A stretch of DNA of 64,000 bases. Origin: Arthrobacter sp. AFG7.2. GTDB taxonomy: Bacteria > Actinomycetota > Actinomycetes > Actinomycetales > Micrococcaceae. This document shows positions 58,321-64,000 of this stretch, piece by piece; the stretch's first letter is position 1, and every line of letters starts with the position of its first letter. The notes below the pieces were generated by a model. It was not told the origin of the DNA and ran no database searches. It saw only the letters and a list, made by a program, of their open reading frames with translations. The stretch is taken from positions 434,001 through 498,000 of the forward strand of contig NZ_PJMB01000001.1 in assembly GCF_002892835.1 (NCBI RefSeq). Reading direction: 5' to 3'. Position numbers and translations under genes: made by a program.

Positions 58321-59253
58321 ATGATTCTTGCTGCCGGAACAGCCATCCTGCTGATAGCCGTAACCCTGTTCGGTGCCGCTGTGCTCCTGCCCAGCGCCCC
58401 GGACGTGCCGCTGGACCGCCGTCGTCCTTTTGATCCTGAACCACCGTCATCCCTGGCGCGCGTGGCGCTCTCCGCCGTCCGGTCCTTCGAACGGCTTCTC
58501 GCCGGCCGGAGCATCACGCTGTTTGCCCGGCCCGAGCTGGAAAACGCCGGACTCCGGCTCAGCCAGGCCGAGTTCTTCCTGCTGGTAGGGATTGGCGCCG
58601 CCGTAGGGATGCTGGTGGGCACAGTGACGGTTGGTCCGTTGGTGGGTCTGCTCCTGGCGCTGCTGGCGCCAATGATCGGGAAGCTTGTCCTGGGATTCCT
58701 GGCCGGCAGACGCCGCGCCACGTTCGACAACCAGCTGGGCGACACCCTGCAGCTTCTCTCCGGCGGACTCCGCGCCGGGCACAGTATCCTGCGCGCCATC
58801 GACGCCGCGGCGTCGGAATCACAGAAGCCGACGTCGGAGGAGATGCGGCGGGTGATCACGGAGACCAGCCTGGGGCGCGACCTGCTGGCCGCCCTGAACG
58901 ACACTGCCGAGCGGATGAAGAACGAGGATTTCGTCTGGATTTCCCAGGCAATCCAGATCAACCGCGAGGTGGGCGGCAACCTGGCCGACGTCCTGGACCA
59001 GGTCAACGAAACCATCCGCGAGCGCGCCGAAATCAAGGGCCACATCAAGGCCCTCGCAGCCGAGGGTAAGTTCTCCGCCTACATCCTCATCGCCATGCCG
59101 TTCGGCATCGTAGCCATGCTGCTGGCCGTAAGCCCCAGCTACATGAACTCCATGTTCACCCATCCCCTGGGCTGGGCCATGATCGGAGCATCGTTTGTCC
59201 TCATGACCATCGGCGCGCTGTGGATGCGCAAGATCATCGACCTGAAGTTCTGA
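58321..59253 (+). CDS. tadB: TadB inner-membrane platform protein, locus B
   Basis: 310 residues, T2SSF domain with DTLQLLSGGLRAGHSILRAIDAAASE and EDFVWISQAIQINREVGGNLADVLDQVNETIRER, flanked by two helix pairs. 8 bp after tadA. Confidence 0.92.
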   Translation: MILAAGTAILLIAVTLFGAAVLLPSAPDVPLDRRRPFDPEPPSSLARVALSAVRSFERLLAGRSITLFARPELENAGLRLSQAEFFLLVGIGAAVGMLVGTVTVGPLVGLLLALLAPMIGKLVLGFLAGRRRATFDNQLGDTLQLLSGGLRAGHSILRAIDAAASESQKPTSEEMRRVITETSLGRDLLAALNDTAERMKNEDFVWISQAIQINREVGGNLADVLDQVNETIRERAEIKGHIKALAAEGKFSAYILIAMPFGIVAMLLAVSPSYMNSMFTHPLGWAMIGASFVLMTIGALWMRKIIDLKF

Positions 59254-59259
59254 GACACC

Positions 59260-60144
59260 ATGAGCCTGACAATCCTCCTCGCCATCGTCCTGGTCTGCGT
59301 CCCCCTGGCCGCAGTGGCCTGGTCCGTCCTGACCGTGGACAAGCAGGGCCGCCTGGCGGTCAGCGACCTGCTCTCCCGCGGTGCCGTGGCGACCGCAGCT
59401 GCCCCGGAAACCAAACCCGGCATGCTCGAAGGCATCGGCCGGCGTCTCACTCCCCCGGCATATGTGGCGTTCCTGGACCGCCTCTTGGCCCTCGCCGGAC
59501 GTCCTGCCTCCATGCCGCTGGGCAAAGTCCTTGGCTCCAAGCTGGCCATAGGCCTGGCGGGTGCCACCGCCGGCATCTACCTGACCGCCATCGGCAGCAC
59601 GCCCCTGATGAAGCTTGCGGGACTGTTCCTGCTGTTCCTGGGCTACTTCATCCCTGACCTCCTGCTCTACAGCAAAGGGCAGGAACGCCAGAAGGTGATG
59701 CAGCTGGAACTGGCCAACACACTGGACCAGATGCTGATCTCCGTGGAAGCCGGCCTGGGCTTTGAAGGTGCCATGGCTCGCGCAGGGGAAAACGGCAAAG
59801 GCCCGCTGGCTGAAGAACTGGTCCGGACCCTGCAGGACATGCAGGTAGGCCGCAGCCGCCGGGAGTCCTACATTGCGCTGGCGGAACGGACCAACATCCC
59901 CGAGCTGCGCAGCTTTGTCCAGGCGGTGGTCCAGGCGGACACCTACGGCATCGCCATCAGCCGCGTGTTGCGGGTCCAAGCGAAAGTCATGCGGGTCAAG
60001 CGGCGCCAGCGTGCCGAGGAAAAGGCGATGAAACTCCCCGTCATGATCCTGTTTCCCCTGTTGTTCTTCATTTTCCCGGTTTTTTTTATCGCCATTCTTG
60101 GACCGGCCGTCATTAATACCGTGGTGACTTTCAGCGCGCAGTAA
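59260..60144 (+). CDS. tadC: TadC inner-membrane platform protein, locus B
   Basis: 294 residues, T2SSF domain: LANTLDQMLISVEAGLGFEGAMARAGENG, DMQVGRSRRESYIALAER and the C-terminal LPVMILFPLLFFIFPVFFIAILGPAV. 6 bp after tadB. Last structural gene of locus B. Confidence 0.92.
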   Translation: MSLTILLAIVLVCVPLAAVAWSVLTVDKQGRLAVSDLLSRGAVATAAAPETKPGMLEGIGRRLTPPAYVAFLDRLLALAGRPASMPLGKVLGSKLAIGLAGATAGIYLTAIGSTPLMKLAGLFLLFLGYFIPDLLLYSKGQERQKVMQLELANTLDQMLISVEAGLGFEGAMARAGENGKGPLAEELVRTLQDMQVGRSRRESYIALAERTNIPELRSFVQAVVQADTYGIAISRVLRVQAKVMRVKRRQRAEEKAMKLPVMILFPLLFFIFPVFFIAILGPAVINTVVTFSAQ

Positions 60145-60237
60145 ACCGGCGCAGTGCCAGCTGAAATATCCCTCAAGGTTTCCACAGGATCACCCGAAAC
60201 AGGACAACGGAAGAATTTCAGGAAGTAGCCTTGAACA

Positions 60238-60699
60238 ATGCACAGTCAAGATCCCGGCACCAGCAGCGAGGCCGCCGCCGCGGGCGCGCTGCAGCCAGGG
60301 ATCGCGTCAGCCGGAACCGCTCTGTCACAGGAAGCGGACGGACTCTTGCCGCTCATTGACGCAGGTGTCCTCGAAGAACTCGAAGACGAGCTCGCCGGTT
60401 CCGGCCTCGCCCAGCGCTTCGCCCATGACTACGCTGCCATGTGGGACCAGCGCTACGCCAGGCTGGCAGCAGCCGTGGACACCCAGGACACCGACTCCGC
60501 CCTTGATGCCGTGATCAGCCTGAAGATCACCTCCGCCATGGTCGGCGGTCTCCGGCTGGCCAAGCTCGCCGAACTCCTGGAAACCGTGATCCGCCTGGGC
60601 GATTTCAGCCGGGGCCGGGTGCTGATGGAACGGGTTGCCCTGGACGGCGGACAGACTGTCTCCGAGCTCCAGGCCAAGTACATCCTGGAACACGACTGA
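60238..60699 (+). CDS. HPt-domain protein lacking the phospho-histidine
   Basis: 153 residues from ATG 60238. After a ~40-residue Ala/Ser-rich start, residues ~48-145 form an HPt-like four-helix bundle: LEELEDELAGSGLAQRFAHDYAAMWDQRYARLAAAV, then DAVISLKITSAMVGGLRLAKLAELLE. In HPt domains the core is H-x-L-K-G-x-S; here Ile93 stands where the His should be and Ile97 replaces the Gly. The fold is probably kept without phosphotransfer. It is 93 bp after tadC and convergent with the response regulator gene (7 bp apart). Confidence 0.78.
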   Translation: MHSQDPGTSSEAAAAGALQPGIASAGTALSQEADGLLPLIDAGVLEELEDELAGSGLAQRFAHDYAAMWDQRYARLAAAVDTQDTDSALDAVISLKITSAMVGGLRLAKLAELLETVIRLGDFSRGRVLMERVALDGGQTVSELQAKYILEHD

Positions 60700-60706
60700 T
60701 CCGGTC

Positions 60707-61495
60707 CTAGCTCTCCGGCCCCCTGGCGGGAGCCAGCCGGTAGCCGACGCCGCGGACGGTCTGCAGCCAGCGCGGCGACAGCTGGTCCTCCTTGAGCTTG
60801 CGGCGCAGGTTGCCCACGTGGACTTCGACGGCGCGTTCGTCCGCTTCGCTGATGTACGTATCCTCGTCGTAGAACTCGCCGCGCACGGCGCGGACAAGAT
60901 CAGACCGGGTGCACACCGCACCGCCGCCCCGGAGCAGAACGTGGAGCAGATCGAATTCGCTGCGCGTGAGCCCGAGCGGCTGGCCGTTGATCTCCACTGT
61001 CCGGGTGCGGTGGTTCAAGGTGAGGCCGTTGTGGTGCAGGACCGAGGCGTCATGGGCCTGCGGTGCGACAGCGGGCGTGGGAGGTGATCCCCATGCCGCC
61101 GCCGGCTTCTGGCCGTTGACCTCATGCCGCGGCCTGCGCATCATCGCTGCCACCCGGGCCCGGAGTTCCCTGGGCCGGAAGGGTTTGGCAATGTAGTCAT
61201 CCGCTCCTGCATTGAGGGCAGACAGAAGATCCGGTTCCTCTGTCCTGCCTGTCAGCATCACTACATAGGCATTGCTGAAATGGCGGATCCGCCGCAAAAC
61301 TTCAAACCCGTCGATGTCCGGCAGTCCGATGTCCAGCGTTACAACATGTGCCTGCTTGCTGCGCACCACTTCCACGCCGGCCCGTCCGTCTGCCGCTGTG
61401 TGGACTTCGAAGCCAGCCTGGCTCAGCACTCCCTCGAGAAGGTTGCGTACATCGGCATCGTCTTCAATTACTACAGCCACACCAAGTTCGTCCAT
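60707..61495 (-). CDS. OmpR-family response regulator
   Basis: 262 residues from ATG 61493-61495. Receiver domain 1-120 with the acidic pair VVIEDDADV, phospho-acceptor Asp55 (VVTLDIGLPDIDGFEV), Thr82 (MLTGRTEE) and Lys104 (YIAKPFRP). A ~30-residue linker leads to a winged-helix DNA-binding domain (LTRSEFDLLHVLLRGGGAVCTRSDLVRAVRG...VEVHVGNLRRKL...TVRGVGYRLAP). Divergent from the histidine kinase gene across 250 bp, so it is the likely partner. Confidence 0.93.
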   Translation of the reverse strand: MDELGVAVVIEDDADVRNLLEGVLSQAGFEVHTAADGRAGVEVVRSKQAHVVTLDIGLPDIDGFEVLRRIRHFSNAYVVMLTGRTEEPDLLSALNAGADDYIAKPFRPRELRARVAAMMRRPRHEVNGQKPAAAWGSPPTPAVAPQAHDASVLHHNGLTLNHRTRTVEINGQPLGLTRSEFDLLHVLLRGGGAVCTRSDLVRAVRGEFYDEDTYISEADERAVEVHVGNLRRKLKEDQLSPRWLQTVRGVGYRLAPARGPES

Positions 61496-61745
61496 TGATA
61501 TCCCTGTGCCAGGCGGACATGGCCCCCCATCAGCCCAGCGCCAATGCCAAATCCGCTCCAACCATTTATACGCTACTCGTAAGCGGTCCTGATGACATCC
61601 CTTTCCGTATTCATTGCGGAAAGTCAATTATCATGACAAGACATGTGGATTACCAGTTGAAAGGATGTGCCGGAGGTGGCCTGCAGGAGTTCGAACGCAC
61701 GCGCGGCCCGGCCATTCACCACATTCTCGTGGGGTGTAAGCGCCC

Positions 61746-63413
61746 ATGGCTGAGCATTTCTTCCAGCGCGGACCGGCCCGCTTCTTCCGCAGCCTGGGCC
61801 CGCGCACCCAGGTGGCCCTGTGCCAGCTGCCGCTGACACTGATCGTGGCCGCGCTGGCCGCAGCCACTCCGTTTGCCTGGCCAACGCTGCTGCACAGTCC
61901 CCTCTACATTTCCGGAATCCTCCTTCACGGCGCCCTGTTCCTCGGCTGTTTCCTGGTGCCCTGGGAACGCCTGGCGCACCGCCCGTATCTCCTGATCCCG
62001 GTCCTGGACTTCCTCGCAATCGGGCTGCTCCGGAACGGTGCCGCTCCACTTCTGCCGGGCCTGGCCGTCCTGGCGGTCTTCCCGGTCATTTGGCTCTCCG
62101 CCTCCGGGATGCTCGCCCGCAGCAGCCTGGTCCTGAGCTTCTTCGGACCCATGCTGATCATGGTCCCGTCCCTGGCCGGCCGTTTCCCCAACCTGACCGC
62201 CACGGATATCACCACCACGCTCCTCTTTCCCCTCATGATGTTCACCGTTTCCCTCGCCATCCGCTTCGCAACCGTGCACGTCCGGCTCCAGCAGCAGGAA
62301 CTGGCGGACAAGGACAGGGAGCTTCGGAAGCTCCTGTGCGAAAGCCGGGAACGGGAAAAGCTGCTCCAGACGGTCCTTGACGCCACCGACGTCGGAATCG
62401 CCGCCGTCGACCCGTCCGGGCGCCTGCTGGTGTCCAACAACCGCCAGCGTGACTTCCGCCGGAGCACCGGCGCGGAGGATGCGGTGCCCGGGCGGGGGCA
62501 CCAGCTCATCTTTGGGCAGGACCGGCGGACCCTGCTGCCGCCGGAGAAGCGCCCCATCAGCCGGGCCATCGCCGGGGAGTCTTTTGCCGACTACCTGGTG
62601 TGGGCGGGCGAGGGCGCGGAACAGCGGGCAATGTCCACGGCTGCGCGCCCGCTGCTCGCCGAGGACGGCAGCTTCAACGGCGCGGTGGTGGTGTACAGCG
62701 ACGTCACCGGCTGGGTTGAGGCGCTGGCCGCCAACCAGGAGCTGGTTTCAAATGTTTCACACGAGTTCAAGACGCCCCTGAATTCGATCATCGGCAACGT
62801 AGACCTCGTTCTGGACGACGTCGGCGCCTTGCCGCCGCAGGTAGTCCAGCGGCTGCTGGTGGTCCAGCGGAACGCGGAGCGGCTGGTGGCCCTCGTCTCG
62901 GATCTGACAGCCACGGCCTCGAGCGCACTGAACGTGCACCCAAAACGGACAGACCTGGCCAGCCTGGTGGAGACGAGCTTGGGATCAGCGCAGGCACAGG
63001 CTGAGCGGGCGCACATCCAGCTCAGCGCAGACGTTCCCTCGCCTCTGTGGGCATACGCTGATCCGCTCCGCATCGGCCAGGCGCTGGACAATTTGGTCAA
63101 CAACGCCATCAAGTACTCGCCCGACGGCGGGGCAGTCAGGATCAGCGCCCGGTCCAGCAAGGATTGGGTGCAGGTCAGAGTCAGCGATACCGGAATGGGC
63201 ATGTCCCGGGAGGATACCGCCAAGGCATTCACGCGCTTCTTCCGATCGGACGCCGCCGAGAAGGCGTCCATCTCGGGGGCCGGGCTAGGCCTCTCCATCA
63301 CCAAGATGATCGTGGAGGGCCATGGCGGCACCATCACCTGCGAGAGCGGCCAGGGCAAGGGCAGCACCTTCACGCTGACCCTTCCGGCAGAAGGGCCGCC
63401 GCAAGCCTTCTAG
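61746..63413 (+). CDS. membrane histidine kinase
   Basis: 555 residues from ATG 61746. Six or so N-terminal helices (to about residue 175), a coiled linker (LQQQELADKDRELRKL), a PAS-like domain (~205-325: VLDATDVGIAAVDPSGRLLVSN), the HisKA box NVSHEFKTPLNSIIG with His339, and a HATPase domain with NLVNNAIKYSPDGG, SDTGMGMS and GAGLGLSITKMIVEGHGG. The membrane part senses an unknown signal. It lies next to and divergent from its probable regulator. The gap 61496-61745 holds no other gene I can support. Confidence 0.92.
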   Translation: MAEHFFQRGPARFFRSLGPRTQVALCQLPLTLIVAALAAATPFAWPTLLHSPLYISGILLHGALFLGCFLVPWERLAHRPYLLIPVLDFLAIGLLRNGAAPLLPGLAVLAVFPVIWLSASGMLARSSLVLSFFGPMLIMVPSLAGRFPNLTATDITTTLLFPLMMFTVSLAIRFATVHVRLQQQELADKDRELRKLLCESREREKLLQTVLDATDVGIAAVDPSGRLLVSNNRQRDFRRSTGAEDAVPGRGHQLIFGQDRRTLLPPEKRPISRAIAGESFADYLVWAGEGAEQRAMSTAARPLLAEDGSFNGAVVVYSDVTGWVEALAANQELVSNVSHEFKTPLNSIIGNVDLVLDDVGALPPQVVQRLLVVQRNAERLVALVSDLTATASSALNVHPKRTDLASLVETSLGSAQAQAERAHIQLSADVPSPLWAYADPLRIGQALDNLVNNAIKYSPDGGAVRISARSSKDWVQVRVSDTGMGMSREDTAKAFTRFFRSDAAEKASISGAGLGLSITKMIVEGHGGTITCESGQGKGSTFTLTLPAEGPPQAF

Positions 63414-63462
63414 TGGGCCCATGCCCGCAGGGTTCCCGGCTGTGGAGCCAAGCCGGCGAGGG

Positions 63463-63489
63463 CCCCGGCCAGAGCTTGCGAGGTTAGGG
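63463..63489. terminator. stem-loop between histidine kinase and truA
   Basis: CCCCGGCC (63463-63470) pairs with GGTTAGGG (63482-63489) with two G-T pairs and one mismatch around AGAGCTTGCGA. It overlaps the truA stop and sits between convergent genes. The stem and loop resemble the hairpins at 10-38 and 69-95. Confidence 0.45.
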
Positions 63490-64000
63490 CGCGGGTGGGG
63501 AGTCCCGCAGCGCCCTCGTCAGCTCCGCGCGGGCCAGCAGCTCGTCGTCCGACGGGTAGGCCACTTCCTCCAGCACCAGCGGGTGTGGGGCGGCCAGCAC
63601 GGACTTCGCATCGCGCTTCCTGGCCAGCAGGCGCTCGTGAAGCCAGCCGGGTTCCTCAACGCCCTCCCCCACGTACAGGGCGGAGCCGATCAGGGCACGC
63701 ACCATGTTGTGGCAGAACGCGTCGGCCTGGACCGTGGTCACGATGACCCCGTCCTCGCCGCGGGCGAACTCGAAGCGCTGGAGTTCGCGGATGGTGGTGG
63801 CCCCCTCCCGTGGCTTGCAAAAGGACAGGAAGTTCTGCAGCCCCAGGAGCTTGGACGCACCTTCGTTCAACAGATCTACGTCCAGCGGGTTCTTGTGCCA
63901 GAGCGTGGAGTACCGGCCCAGCGGATCCCACAGGGCCGGCCCGTCCGCGATCCGGTAGCTGTAGCGCCGCCACAGTGCTGAGAAGCGGGCATCAAAGCCC
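63484..64000 (-). CDS. truA: tRNA pseudouridine synthase TruA, 5' end beyond the window
   Basis: The C-terminal ~171 residues of TruA, which makes pseudouridine at tRNA positions 38-40. The frame runs off the window end. Visible: FDARFSALWRRYSYRI, LLGLQNFLSFCKPREGATTIREL and VQADAFCHNMVRALIGSALYVGEG, all typical of TruA. The catalytic Asp lies outside the window. Confidence 0.95.
   Translation of the reverse strand, partial: GFDARFSALWRRYSYRIADGPALWDPLGRYSTLWHKNPLDVDLLNEGASKLLGLQNFLSFCKPREGATTIRELQRFEFARGEDGVIVTTVQADAFCHNMVRALIGSALYVGEGVEEPGWLHERLLARKRDAKSVLAAPHPLVLEEVAYPSDDELLARAELTRALRDSPPAP

Noticed and set aside
60231..60237. Alternative TTG start with a better-spaced ribosome site ahead of the HPt gene
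   Set aside because: TTG 60231 follows AGGAAG at a good distance but is out of frame with the HPt protein.

Overview
The window is chromosomal DNA from a high-GC Gram-positive actinobacterium, most likely Arthrobacter/Pseudarthrobacter (Micrococcaceae). The evidence is the mycothiol glycosyltransferase MshA, the actinobacterial inositol-phosphate synthase, the treX-treY-treZ trehalose operon, a groES-groEL operon whose GroEL ends in a His-rich tail, many GTG/TTG starts and GC-rich third positions. No tRNA, rRNA, CRISPR array, insertion sequence or phage gene was seen. The genus is an inference from protein content; I could run no search.

Layout. 1-2273: groES-groEL on the minus strand behind two CIRCE operators, with stem-loops downstream. 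2317-8671: housekeeping and accessory genes (EamA transporter, small membrane protein, THUMP-like methyltransferase, shikimate dehydrogenase family protein, NagZ-type GH3 lipoprotein, YbdK-type ligase). 8794-12860: a tightly overlapping minus-strand operon alr-tsaE-tsaB-rimI-tsaD (D-alanine supply, tRNA t6A synthesis, N-terminal acetylation). 12902-18602: PfkB kinase divergent from a GH4 glucosidase, then mshA and fhs. 18815-21037: an AbiEi/DUF559-like protein, a DUF2306 membrane protein and a divergent MerR regulator. 21200-29921: ino1, an aldo/keto reductase and treX-treY-treZ. 29990-37830: nnrE/nnrD, acpS, glmS, coaA, a VanY-like lipoprotein, mscL and glmM, mainly cell-envelope and cofactor genes. 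38014-43137: an AT-richer block with a GT2-GtrA fusion and two paralogous GT39-type membrane glycosyltransferases. 43200-44188: rplM-rpsI.

44484-60144 holds the most distinctive part: two complete, consecutive tad (Flp/type IVb pilus) loci. Locus A has a prepilin peptidase, two nearly identical Flp pilins, TadE, a TadG-like protein, CpaB, CpaE, TadA/CpaF, TadB, TadC and a third Flp-like pilin, ended by a clear terminator. Locus B repeats the order Flp, TadE, TadG-like, CpaB, CpaE, TadA, TadB, TadC in a more GC-rich style and has no peptidase of its own. It is followed by an HPt-domain protein lacking the phosphorylatable histidine, an OmpR-type response regulator and a divergent membrane histidine kinase, which together look like a control module for the pili. 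The window ends inside truA.

How the genes work together (inference): Ino1 makes the inositol phosphate that MshA glycosylates in mycothiol synthesis. GlmM and GlmS feed UDP-GlcNAc, which MshA also uses. The GT2-GtrA/GT39 genes could glycosylate a surface polymer or protein through a polyprenyl-phosphate sugar. The two tad loci probably share the single prepilin peptidase.
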